Part shown: one piece after another, positions 53,050-61,993 of the stretch
How positions within the stretch are numbered: the first letter of the stretch is position 1
How the letters are laid out: each line of letters begins with the position of its first letter
Notes under the pieces: generated by a model
The model's input: the letters and a program-made list of their open reading frames with translations, nothing else
Told to the model about the DNA's origin: nothing
The model's database searches: none
Made by a program: the position numbers and the translations under genes
Source: Planctomycetaceae bacterium
Lineage (GTDB): Bacteria; Planctomycetota; Planctomycetia; Planctomycetales; Planctomycetaceae
Length of the DNA stretch: 64,000 bases
NCBI GenBank assembly: GCA_041398785.1
Contig: JAWKUA010000027.1
Span: 1-64,000 of the forward strand
Direction of reading: 5' to 3'

Positions 53050-54792
53050 ATGACGCTGGCCCGATTCACTCACCTGGCGCTCCCGCTGACCGTATTGCTG
53101 GCGGGATTGCCGCATGCGGCCAATGCGGCTGACAAGGTTCTCAGCGACCAGATTTTGCCCAAAGACACCTATCTGTACATGTCGCTGCCGAACATTACCG
53201 AGCTGAAACAGCAGTGGAATGATTCGTCAATGGGGCAGTTGTGGCACGACGAGGAAATGGCCGACTTCAAGGCCGAAGTCTTCAACGCGTTTGATTCAGA
53301 AATCCAGGAAGGCCTGGCCCAGGTGCAGGAAGCACTCGGTGTGACGGCCGAAGAGCTGATGGCGATCCCGTCCGGTGAAATGTCCCTGGCGTTTTCCGGC
53401 ACCGGAAATCGCATGGGAGCCGTCCTGATTCTGGATTATGGCAGCAGCGAAGACGTGATCCAGGGACTGCTCGACAGGGCCGTTGCCGCACTCAGTGCTC
53501 AGCGCCGGCTGTCCCAGTCCGACACGGAATTCGACGGCACTCCGATCACGATGTTCAATGTCCAGTGGGACGGCCGCGCGCCAACACCACTGGCAACGGA
53601 ATTCGGCTGGTTCCTGAAAGACGAACGGCTGGTGGCATCCAACAGCAAAGCGCTTCTGGAAACCGTGCTGACGAACTGGAACGGCGATGCCTCGGATTCC
53701 CTGACGAGCAACGAAATCTACAGCTACATGCTCAGCCGCTGCCTCCCCAGCGGCAACTCCGCAATGTCGAAGTTCTATTTCGATCCCGTTGGACTGTTCA
53801 CAAAACTTGTCCAGACCGGATCACTCGGAGAAGCCGGGATGGGAGCCGGGATGGCGATGGGATTCCTGCCGACGCTGGGCCTGACTCAGTTGAAGGGACT
53901 TGGCGGAGTCTCAACCACCGGAGACAGCGACTTCGAATGGGTTTCCCGATCAATCATTTTTGCGGACCAGCCGCCGATGGGTCTGATGCGGCTGTTTATG
54001 CTGGATCATGCGTCCCAGACTCCGCCGGAGTGGGTGAAGCAGGACGCCACCGCGTATCTGGCGCTGAACTGGAAAGTGGGCGATGCCTACGACGCTGTTG
54101 AGTCGCTGGTGGACATGTTTCAGGGAGCCGGCGCGCTGGCCGGCATGGTCGACCAGCTTTCCCGATCAGGTCCCGGCATCCACATCAAGAACGACATCAT
54201 CGACCAGCTTAGCGGAGAACTGCAGTTCGTGACTGCTCCCCGCGCGAGTGACGATTTCGGCACGGACCAGATGCTGTTTGCGATCGGAGTTCGCGACGAA
54301 GGCAAGATGTCCGATCTGCTGACACGCGTGACGGACGAGCCTGGTTTTCCGGGCACCAAGCGCGAGTTCCGCGGCTTCACATTGTACGAAATCGCGACTC
54401 CCGACGGCGGTGGAGTCGGGTTCACTGTCGCTCATGGAAGACTGCTGATCGGCATCGGAGAAGCACTGCTGGATCAGGTACTTCGCAACGACAGCGACGT
54501 GCGGCCGCTTTCGGAAACCGATGAATTCAAGAAGGTGGCCTCGCATTTCCCGTCGGACGCGGTCGCCGTAACATTTTCCCGACCCGCCGAACAGTATCGT
54601 TCGCTGTACAACGCTTTGAAGAGCGGTCAGGGTGGACACTACTTCCCCGGTATGGATGAGATCTTCGAACGAATCGATTTCACAACGCTGCCGGATTTCG
54701 ATGTCGTCAGCAAGTACATCCAGCCGACCGGCGGATACTGGGTCGGTGACGAAAACGGGGTCTACATGGAAGGCTTCTCGCTGAAACGCTGA
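53050..54792 (+). CDS. Secreted hypothetical protein
   Basis: A 580-residue exported protein. AAGGA lies about 7 bases before the ATG at 53050; the signal peptide (MTLARFTHLALPLTVLLAGL, then ANAAD) is cleaved at about residue 27. The mature protein alternates beta strands and helices through its length, with two similar-looking halves (PKDTYLYMSLPNITEL early; GTDQMLFAIGVRDEGKM and DAVAVTFSRPAEQYR late), resembling the DUF3352 style of secreted proteins, but the assignment is weak. There are no Cys pairs or catalytic motifs. Likely periplasmic. A strong hairpin follows 19 bases after the stop. Function unknown. Confidence 0.8.
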   Translation: MTLARFTHLALPLTVLLAGLPHAANAADKVLSDQILPKDTYLYMSLPNITELKQQWNDSSMGQLWHDEEMADFKAEVFNAFDSEIQEGLAQVQEALGVTAEELMAIPSGEMSLAFSGTGNRMGAVLILDYGSSEDVIQGLLDRAVAALSAQRRLSQSDTEFDGTPITMFNVQWDGRAPTPLATEFGWFLKDERLVASNSKALLETVLTNWNGDASDSLTSNEIYSYMLSRCLPSGNSAMSKFYFDPVGLFTKLVQTGSLGEAGMGAGMAMGFLPTLGLTQLKGLGGVSTTGDSDFEWVSRSIIFADQPPMGLMRLFMLDHASQTPPEWVKQDATAYLALNWKVGDAYDAVESLVDMFQGAGALAGMVDQLSRSGPGIHIKNDIIDQLSGELQFVTAPRASDDFGTDQMLFAIGVRDEGKMSDLLTRVTDEPGFPGTKREFRGFTLYEIATPDGGGVGFTVAHGRLLIGIGEALLDQVLRNDSDVRPLSETDEFKKVASHFPSDAVAVTFSRPAEQYRSLYNALKSGQGGHYFPGMDEIFERIDFTTLPDFDVVSKYIQPTGGYWVGDENGVYMEGFSLKR

Positions 54793-55115
54793 CCAGCCTG
54801 ATCGGTCCATCGCGGCGGCGCGAAATTTTCCGCCGCCTGCGTTTTCGGGCCATTCGTCACCGACAGGTAGTGACGTTCTCCGCAGCGCGTTCCGCCGTCA
54901 GAACCGCTGCGGGAATTTCGCACAGAGCCGAATCCGGTAACGCCGGATCAGCGCGAAGCCCTTCCGGCGTGTCAGGCCCTGCGGTGCCCGACCGCGGCAA
55001 ACGGGCAGTCCTTCGTGACAGCAGGCCAGTATCCTATCGGCGTGCCGCGCGCCCGCTGGTGTTTGAACGAGAATGATCCCCTCGAACCGGTCTCGGCAAC
55101 TCGGAAGTCGAACCC
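54793..55115 (+). other. Intergenic region before the phosphofructokinase gene
   Basis: 323 bases containing the terminator at 54812-54845; the rest shows no gene. GGAAG at 55103-55107 is the ribosome binding site for the next gene. Confidence 0.4.
54812..54845 (+). terminator. Rho-independent-type terminator
   Basis: A 7-bp GC stem (GCGGCGG at 54812-54818, CCGCCGC at 54830-54836) is followed by CTGCGTTTTC, shortly after the stop codon of the 580-residue protein. Confidence 0.6.
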
Positions 55116-56489
55116 ATGAAGCGAATCGGAATTCTAACGGCCGGTGGCGACACGCCGGCTCTGAATGCCACGATCTACGGCGCGGCCGAAGAGGCCAACC
55201 GGCGAAACATCGAACTGGTGGGCATCATTCGCGGATACGCGGGGATGCTGCATGATCGACTGCCTCATGTGCTGTTGAACCCACTGTTCACAACGATCCC
55301 GGAACTCGATCCGTGCAAGGGAGGAACACTGATCGGTTCCTCTCGTACTTACATCAAACCGGATTCGCCCGAACTTCACCTTGCCAGGAAGAACCTGCCG
55401 AAGCTGGAAATCGATGGTCTGATCTGTATTGGCGGCGACGGCACAATCAACGGAATGCAGCCGTTTTCGGAGTTCATGCCGTGCGTGCTGGCTCCAAAGA
55501 CGATCGACAACGATCTGGGCCTGAACTATCTCGACGAACCCAACGACTGGGCTCGCGTTCCGGCGGATACACCGAGCGGTTTCAGGGATGTGCTGACGTC
55601 GTCCCGCGATTCGATCGCGTTGGATGACATCGTCAACTACGCGACTCCCGGTTATGCAACGGCTGTGTTTGTCGTAGCGTCGTCATTGCAGCGACTGCGA
55701 ACGACGGCGGAAAGTCACCGGCGAATCGCCATCATTGAAGTCATGGGACGGCAATCCGGATACATCGCGCTGGGAGCCGCCTACGGTCAGCCGGACATCA
55801 TTCTGATTCCCGAAGTTCCGGTGGATATTGACGCTCTGGAACAGCGCATTCGGCAGCTCTACGACCTGCAGCACCATGTGGTGATTGTCGCGGGTGAAGG
55901 TGTTCGCGGCATGGACGGCCGTGAGCTGGGTGCCGATTCGGCAACCTACGATCCGGCCGGCAACATTCGCTACAACGGAGCGGCCGAGGCGCTGGCGGAC
56001 ATGCTGCGGGCGCGCATCGACGGCGATCTCATTGGTACGGTCCGAACTCACGAACCCCGGGAATCCGCCTTTTTTACACGCAAGATCGGCCATACTCAGC
56101 GGGGAGGACGCCCGATCCTGTTCGACCGGTTTCACGCCGCTCAACTTGGAGGCCGCGCGGTCGAACTCATGACTCGCGGCGAAACCAACGTGATCGCCAC
56201 GATTGACTACAACAGCCAGCAGGGTTTCGGTCTCAGTTCGTTGTCGGCCAATCACCTTCGCGACCGCTGGGGCGAAATTCATCCTCGCACCGTTCACGCC
56301 AGCATGTACGACGCGCGCCGGATGCAGTTGTCGGTCTTTGGACAGCAGTACCTGAGGCCCATCTTTACCAACGCCATCGGCTGGGACGACGTTGAATTCA
56401 TGCGGGCCGAATTGTTCAGCCCCGGCAACCTGTCGACGCGTTACCAAAGCGTCAATATCGATATGCGAAAACGAATTCGCTACGTGTAA
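55116..56489 (+). CDS. 6-phosphofructokinase family enzyme (probably ATP-dependent)
   Basis: A 457-residue phosphofructokinase that makes fructose 1,6-bisphosphate. Motifs are ILTAGGDTPALN (residues 6-17), CIGGDGTINGM (about 103-113), APKTIDND (about 126-133) and VMGRQSGYIA (about 210-219). The GGDG glycine corresponds to the residue that selects ATP (pyrophosphate enzymes have Asp), while the Lys of PKTIDND is the residue typical of pyrophosphate enzymes. This G/K pair is known from plant and trypanosome ATP-dependent enzymes, so ATP use is predicted but needs testing. Length is longer than E. coli PfkA and fits that group. Confidence 0.9.
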   Translation: MKRIGILTAGGDTPALNATIYGAAEEANRRNIELVGIIRGYAGMLHDRLPHVLLNPLFTTIPELDPCKGGTLIGSSRTYIKPDSPELHLARKNLPKLEIDGLICIGGDGTINGMQPFSEFMPCVLAPKTIDNDLGLNYLDEPNDWARVPADTPSGFRDVLTSSRDSIALDDIVNYATPGYATAVFVVASSLQRLRTTAESHRRIAIIEVMGRQSGYIALGAAYGQPDIILIPEVPVDIDALEQRIRQLYDLQHHVVIVAGEGVRGMDGRELGADSATYDPAGNIRYNGAAEALADMLRARIDGDLIGTVRTHEPRESAFFTRKIGHTQRGGRPILFDRFHAAQLGGRAVELMTRGETNVIATIDYNSQQGFGLSSLSANHLRDRWGEIHPRTVHASMYDARRMQLSVFGQQYLRPIFTNAIGWDDVEFMRAELFSPGNLSTRYQSVNIDMRKRIRYV

Positions 56490-56494
56490 CGCGG

Positions 56495-56515
56495 GCGGCA
56501 TTCGTATCATGCCGC
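56495..56515. terminator. Hairpin between convergent genes
   Basis: A 7-bp stem (GCGGCAT at 56495-56501, ATGCCGC at 56509-56515) with a 7-base loop lies 6 bases after the phosphofructokinase stop, before the convergent pseudouridine synthase gene. Confidence 0.45.
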
Positions 56516-56577
56516 GTCGGACAACCCACAGACGCCATTCCGCCGCGCGGAAGGCTGCATTCGCGGCGGCAGGTTCC

Positions 56578-57324
56578 TCACGAGCCTGACCGAACGGCAA
56601 GCTCACCAACGGACTGATCGTCGGTGGCGTACGGCTGCAGCCGGCTGACCACCTGCTGGAAGTCATCCGCAGGATCGCATTCGATGCACACGTTCCTGCC
56701 GGTGACCGGATGGTCAAAAGTCAGACGGGTGGCCGCCAGCATCAGGCGCGATGACCCGAACCGGATTCGAAAAATTCGGTTGCGGCGAGTATCACCGTGA
56801 GAAGTGTCGCCCACAATCGGATGGCTGATGCCGTTCAGATGCCTGCGAAGCTGATGGAACCGCCCGGTACCGGGAACCGCTCGAATCAGTGAGCAGCGGA
56901 CCGTCGCGAACTGCTCGGAAGGTTCCGGGATCTCATAGCGACGCAGACATGTAACATCTGTGACCGCAGACTGAAGATTGTCCGGCGACGCTGCTTTCCT
57001 GCTTCGCCTGCGCTGGAGCGGTCGGTCGATCCGGCAGGTCGTGCAGAATCCTCGCACAAGTGCCGCGTATTCCTTTGTGACACGTCGAGCGGCAAACAGG
57101 CGGCCCATCGCTGCCGCCGTGTCCGGCGATAGACCAAACACCACAATTCCCGATGCCGCCCGGTCAAGGCGATGAAAGGGAAACACCAGACTTCCAATCT
57201 CGTCGCGAACTTCCTGCAGCAGAGGCAAACCGGCCGTTCGGTCCAGGTTCGTTGCATGGACGAACTGCCCGGACGGCTTATGCACGGCAATCAGGTGGCG
57301 GTCATGAAACAGGATCTTCAACAT
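56578..57324 (-). CDS. RluA-family pseudouridine synthase (TruC-like)
   Basis: A 248-residue enzyme that isomerises uridine to pseudouridine in RNA. The catalytic motif is HRLDRAASG (residues 51-59) with Asp54, preceded by the family's VHKPSGQFVHA opening (14-24) and followed by RFHQLRRHLNGISHPIVGDTSHG. There is no S4 domain, and the short length fits TruC (tRNA position 65) better than RluC or RluD. GGAGGG lies 4 bases before the ATG at 57324, so this start is preferred over upstream ones. The tag gene lies 175 bases upstream on the same strand. Confidence 0.9.
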   Translation of the reverse strand: MLKILFHDRHLIAVHKPSGQFVHATNLDRTAGLPLLQEVRDEIGSLVFPFHRLDRAASGIVVFGLSPDTAAAMGRLFAARRVTKEYAALVRGFCTTCRIDRPLQRRRSRKAASPDNLQSAVTDVTCLRRYEIPEPSEQFATVRCSLIRAVPGTGRFHQLRRHLNGISHPIVGDTSHGDTRRNRIFRIRFGSSRLMLAATRLTFDHPVTGRNVCIECDPADDFQQVVSRLQPYATDDQSVGELAVRSGS

Positions 57325-57499
57325 CAGACCCTCCGCTGTCGCGGACTCATTCGCGACGTCCGTTGGCATCGCGAATGCCGCGGCGTGTCTTTGCCGCCCC
57401 GGATCGTTCGAGTTTGATCTTCGACAAGAATTCCGCATCCCGCACTGTTTGAGCGTTCGAAATGCGGGTTTGACCGAGTGGAAGCGAAACCGTTGGAAG

Positions 57500-58147
57500 T
57501 CACAGGATCGGGCGCCGGAATTTGTTGCGAGCGTTGCTGACCTTCCTGCGGAATTCGCAATCTTTCAGGTGATCGTTAACCATGCCCATTGCCTGCATGA
57601 ATGCGTACGCCGTGGTGGGACCGACAAACTTCCAGCCTCGCTTTCGCAGTTGTTTCGACAGGTCGACGGCTTCCGGGCAGGTCGTCCGTTCACACGCCTG
57701 CGACTTCGACTCCAGCAGACCGACATCTTCTTCGGAAGGTTCGAACTGCCAGACCCAGGCGGCAAGAGATCCGAATTCCGCGACCAGCGCGACTGCTCTG
57801 GACGCGTTGTTGATCGTCGCTTCAATCTTGCCGCGGTGCCGGATAATTCCCTGATCGCTGAGCAGCCTGTTCACGTCGCGCTGTGTGAATCTGGCGATGC
57901 GTACGAAGTCAAAATCGCGGAATGCTCTGCGAAAATTCTCCCGCTTGCGCAAAATCGTCAGCCAGCTCAATCCGGACTGAAATCCCTCCAGGCAGATCTT
58001 TTCAAACAGCCTGTGGTCTTCGGCAACAGGCAGCCCCCATTCCCGGTCATGATATTCGCGGTAGTCGTCATGTGCGTGACACCACCAGCAGCGCAACCGG
58101 CCGTCGGGGCCGGGTTTCAGTGACTCTGTATCGACCGGGTCTGGCAT
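57500..58147 (-). CDS. tag: DNA-3-methyladenine glycosylase I
   Basis: A 215-residue base-excision repair enzyme that removes 3-methyladenine from DNA. Zinc ligands matching E. coli Tag are visible: Cys20 (RCWWC), His33 (YHDREWG), and the His and Cys of VNDHLKDC near the C-terminus. The catalytic region ICLEGFQSGLSW (51-62) with Glu54 and IIRHRGKI are conserved. The ATG at 58147 is used because the upstream open extension is Arg/Ser-rich shadow. It is slightly longer than E. coli Tag because of both ends. Confidence 0.93.
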   Translation of the reverse strand: MPDPVDTESLKPGPDGRLRCWWCHAHDDYREYHDREWGLPVAEDHRLFEKICLEGFQSGLSWLTILRKRENFRRAFRDFDFVRIARFTQRDVNRLLSDQGIIRHRGKIEATINNASRAVALVAEFGSLAAWVWQFEPSEEDVGLLESKSQACERTTCPEAVDLSKQLRKRGWKFVGPTTAYAFMQAMGMVNDHLKDCEFRRKVSNARNKFRRPIL

Positions 58148-58543
58148 GGAAATCGGTGGTTCCGGCAAAAGACCGAAAGGGAACGGGCACCGAACGTGAG
58201 TCTGCGAGATGACCGTCCTTCCGTCAACCTGCGCTCGGAACAGATCCCCTTTCCGACTTCGCACCTGTGGTGGACGAAATGACAAGTCCCCGGAATTGGC
58301 GGACAGGAGGGACTCGTCACCCCGTTCACCACGGAAAACTCTGACCTGCGAATCGCATTTGCCACTGTCCTGGATCGCGACTGTCGCGAATCCCTGCGGG
58401 AGACTCGCAAGTTTCACGCAGTCGACACTTCGGATTCGCGATTTGCAACCGTAGAATCGAACACATTCAAGGCGCCACGGAAAGTATCCGTGGATGACGT
58501 GTGACGGAACCACCGCATCCGAACCTGTTCTGAACGATGCCCC
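58148..58543. other. Divergent spacer, no gene seen
   Basis: 396 bases between tag (-) and the TPR protein gene (+). No promoter motif, repeat or RNA gene was convincing. Confidence 0.4.
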
Positions 58544-61500
58544 ATGAAAGCGAATCCAACTTCCGCCTTTGTACGGCGCGTTTTGGCAATTGTCGTCTGC
58601 CTGATTGTACTGTCAGGGACAGCGTCGCCCGATCCGGCCTCGACTGTTGCCGACGAAGCGTCCGATGAATTCAACCTTGGCGTCGGACTCTACCGCAAGC
58701 AGCGTTTCGACCTTGCGGCGGAGACGTTCGGCGGCTTCCTGAAGCAGTTTCCCGACCATCCCCGCACGAATCTGGCGCGCCTGTACTACGCTTTGTCGTT
58801 GAACCTGCTCGAACAATACGAGCCGGCGCGCGAGCAGTTTGCCGCGTTCATCACCGCCGATCCGGACAGTGCGAACATTGCCGACGCAAGATATCGCCTT
58901 GGTGAATGCAGCTATTATCTGAAGGACTACGACGCCTCCGTCCGACAGCTTCAGCAGTATCTGGAGCTGCACTCCGGCCATACGCAGAACAACTGGGCAC
59001 GGCTGCTTCTGGGTGATTCGTATGCCGAACTGCAGCAGTGGAGCAAAGCCCAGAATACGCTGCGCGAGTTGCTGGCGCTAAAGCCGGATCCGCAGTTGCA
59101 GGCCGACGCCGGGTTCGCTCTGGCACGAGCGCTGGATGGCGCCGGGCAGCACGACGAGGCAGTCGCGACGTATCGCAGGCTGGCCGAGAACACGACTCCG
59201 GCGGTCGCCGTCGACGCACTGACTCGCCAGGGAATCATGCTGTTCCGTCAGGAGAAATACCTCGAAGCGTCGGCGGCTTACGACCAGATTCTGGAACGTT
59301 TTGCGGATTCCGATCGAGCGACGGCGGCGGCACTGAATTCCGGCATGGCGCAGTATCGCGTGAAGGACTTCGAAAGCGCCATCAACCGCTTCCGCAAAGT
59401 TCCGCCGGATTCGGAGTATGCGGCAAGAGCAGCGTTGATGACCGGGCTTTCGCTGCAGTCTCTGGGACGCACCGATGCGGCTCGCGAAGAGCTGGATCGG
59501 GCACTCACCGCCGCCGGCGATACTTCTCTGGCACCGGAAATTGTGTTTGAACGAGCCGAGCTGGAACGCGTGGACGGACGGATTGCGGAAGCGGCGCAGA
59601 TGTACGAAGACCTGGCCGATCGCTGGCCTGACGACAACCGGGTTGCCGACAGCCTGTTTAACGCCGCGGAACTTCATCTGGACCTGAATCAGATTCCAAC
59701 CGCGCGACGTCTGCTGGATCGACTGGAAAGCGACCACTCCGCGTCCGGCATGGACAGCCGTGCGGGCGTCTTGGAAGGACGAATCCTGCTGACGGAAAAC
59801 AAGGCCGAACAGGCAATCTCCGTACTGCAGCCGATTGCACGGGCCGCGGCTGATGCCGACAACCGTACTCCCGTCTTCGGTCAGTACTATCTGCTGCGGG
59901 CATTCCACGAAGCGGGGAGGCACGAGGACGCTCTGGCGGAAATGGAAAGACTGCGGCCCAGTCTTTTGAAGCCGGAGTTCGCGCACCTGAACGGAGCACT
60001 TGCCACAGCCGCGATGAGCAGCCTGCAGCTGGAACGTTACGAAGCCGTGCAGAACTATGCCGATCAGTTCTTGTCGTCCGGCACCGGCAGCCGTCAGACT
60101 CCGGATGTCCTTGCCGCGCGAGCCGTGGCTGCCGCGCATCTGGACCGGTTTGACGTTGCGGCAGCGGATGTCCTGACATTGTCGAAGGAGTACCCGGACC
60201 GGCCTCAGACATGGACTGCCATCCTGCAATCCGCCAACGTCGCCATGCAGCGGGAAAACAACAAGGCAGCAGTTGTGTTTTTCGAAGCCGCCGCCGGGCG
60301 CCGTCAGGAACCGCTTGTTCGCGAAGCGGGGCTGTCAGGCCAGGCGTGGAGCCAGTACCGGCTGGAGCAGTTCGACAAGGCCGCGGAGACTTTCGGAACT
60401 CTGGCCGACGAGTTTCCGGAATCAGGCCAGGCCGCCGAAGCTGCGTTCATGCGCGCCAACAGCCTGCACGACGCCGGGCAGGATGACCAGGCCATCACCG
60501 CCGCGCTGGACGTCTTCACAAGGCTCAGCGACGAACCTGCTCAGCCCGCGAATCCGTCCGACCAGGACAAGCGCCGCAGGTTCGCGTTTGATTCCGGTCA
60601 ACTGGCGGCACGCCTGCTGGGCCGCGCCGGTCGAGTTGAAGAGGCCGACGCGACCTGGGAAAAAATCATCACACAACTGAAACCCGCCGAATCGCAGGAC
60701 CAGATCCTGGATGAATGGGCGTGGATCAATCTGTCCAATGGCCGGTACGCTCGATCGGATGAAATCTATCGCCGACTGCTGGAACAGTTTCCCGGCAGCA
60801 AATTCGCCGGCCACGCACGTCTTTCGCTGGCCGAAAGTGAAATGGCGGCAAACCGTTTTGATCAGGCTGAGCGCGAGTTCCGTGCTATTCTCAGCACTCC
60901 TGAATATGGCGACGTCGAAAAACAAAACGCCGTCTTCCATCTGATCGAAATCAATGCCGGAAACCGCAACTGGAACCAGGTGCGGGAATACGGCGATCAG
61001 TTCCTTGCGAAGTATCCGGAAAGTCCTCAGGCGGCAAATGCCACGCTGCTGCATGCCGAAGCGCTGCTGAATCTCAACGAATTCGCGCAGGCCGAAAAGG
61101 AACTGCAGCAGCTTCGAATGGCTGTTGTGGACGGCAGAGTGGAGGCCGGAGAATGGACGGAACGGATCTGGGTGGTTCTTGCGGAGCTGGCTCTGGCCTC
61201 AAAGCGATACACCGAGATCGACCCCATTGTCGCCGAACTGGAGTCCAGAGCTCCGCAGTCCCGCTTTCTGTTTCAGACGCATGATGTCCAGGGGCGGCGC
61301 TGGAAATTTCAGGCCGAACCGGACTTTGCAAGGGCTCGCGAGTACTTTCAGAAAGTGACGCAGGATCCCGTCTGTCGGGGAACGGAAACAGCCGCGCGGT
61401 GCCAGTTTCTGCTCGCTGAGACGCTGTTGCTGCAAAGCGACGTGGACAACCACCTGAACCTGGCTCGCAAGGAGTTTCTTCGCGTGGTGACAAACTACGC

Positions 61501-61675
61501 CTACGACGAATGGCGCGGACGTGCTCTCTATCAGGCCGCGCAATGCGAGGAAGCACTGAAGCTGAAGGACGCAGCAATTCGAAGCTATGAAGAACTGCTG
61601 AAGGACTTCCCGACGTCCGAATACGTTGACCGGGCTCGCGAGCGGCTTGCCGTTCTGAAGGCAGCGGCGTCGTAG
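58544..61675 (+). CDS. Large exported TPR-repeat protein
   Basis: A 1043-residue protein with a signal peptide or anchor (residues about 10-28, VRRVLAIVVCLIVLSG). The rest is almost entirely tetratricopeptide-type helical repeats, over twenty by eye (for example GVGLYRKQRFDLAAETFGGFLKQFP, GQAWSQYRLEQFDKAAETF, ALYQAAQCEEALKLKDAAIRSYEELLKDFP), matching the BamD/YbgF style in which repeats are linked by F-P turns. Probably a periplasmic scaffold; the partner is unknown. No ribosome binding site stands out before the ATG. It is convergent with the redoxin-fusion gene across an inverted repeat. Confidence 0.88.
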   Translation: MKANPTSAFVRRVLAIVVCLIVLSGTASPDPASTVADEASDEFNLGVGLYRKQRFDLAAETFGGFLKQFPDHPRTNLARLYYALSLNLLEQYEPAREQFAAFITADPDSANIADARYRLGECSYYLKDYDASVRQLQQYLELHSGHTQNNWARLLLGDSYAELQQWSKAQNTLRELLALKPDPQLQADAGFALARALDGAGQHDEAVATYRRLAENTTPAVAVDALTRQGIMLFRQEKYLEASAAYDQILERFADSDRATAAALNSGMAQYRVKDFESAINRFRKVPPDSEYAARAALMTGLSLQSLGRTDAAREELDRALTAAGDTSLAPEIVFERAELERVDGRIAEAAQMYEDLADRWPDDNRVADSLFNAAELHLDLNQIPTARRLLDRLESDHSASGMDSRAGVLEGRILLTENKAEQAISVLQPIARAAADADNRTPVFGQYYLLRAFHEAGRHEDALAEMERLRPSLLKPEFAHLNGALATAAMSSLQLERYEAVQNYADQFLSSGTGSRQTPDVLAARAVAAAHLDRFDVAAADVLTLSKEYPDRPQTWTAILQSANVAMQRENNKAAVVFFEAAAGRRQEPLVREAGLSGQAWSQYRLEQFDKAAETFGTLADEFPESGQAAEAAFMRANSLHDAGQDDQAITAALDVFTRLSDEPAQPANPSDQDKRRRFAFDSGQLAARLLGRAGRVEEADATWEKIITQLKPAESQDQILDEWAWINLSNGRYARSDEIYRRLLEQFPGSKFAGHARLSLAESEMAANRFDQAEREFRAILSTPEYGDVEKQNAVFHLIEINAGNRNWNQVREYGDQFLAKYPESPQAANATLLHAEALLNLNEFAQAEKELQQLRMAVVDGRVEAGEWTERIWVVLAELALASKRYTEIDPIVAELESRAPQSRFLFQTHDVQGRRWKFQAEPDFARAREYFQKVTQDPVCRGTETAARCQFLLAETLLLQSDVDNHLNLARKEFLRVVTNYAYDEWRGRALYQAAQCEEALKLKDAAIRSYEELLKDFPTSEYVDRARERLAVLKAAAS

Positions 61676-61993
61676 GCGTCACCGCAGCGCACAACCGGCG
61701 GCTTACGTCGGGCAACGCCTGAACATCGCAGAACCTGGCGGGATCTCACGGCGAGCCGCACGGCACTCGCGGATCGGTCAGCGTTTGTGGTCTGCCGTTC
61801 TGATTCGATGGATGCAGAAGTGCGACGGACATCCGGGAAGGCAAGGCTCCTGCCAAGCCAAGTGTGTCAAAGTGCCTCCGATGAAGCTGCGGCTCGGCAG
61901 GAGCCTCGCCCTCCCGGTTGCAGCGCCCTCCCGCTTGTAGCGATCTCCCGGATGCAGAGCCCTCCGGATCGTGGGACCGGTGCGATCCGCCCG
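61676..61993. other. Convergent spacer with inverted repeat
   Basis: 318 bases between two convergent genes, holding the inverted repeat at 61835-61915 and further short GC-rich repeats (61920-61960). No gene is supported; the short open frames are shadows. Confidence 0.5.
61835..61915. repeat. 25-bp inverted repeat, planctomycete-type intergenic element
   Basis: Arms at 61835-61859 and 61891-61915 are reverse complements at 22 of 25 positions, separated by 31 bases. The core AGGCTCCTGCC.AGCC resembles intergenic repeats seen widely in planctomycete genomes. It may act as a bidirectional terminator here. Confidence 0.7.
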
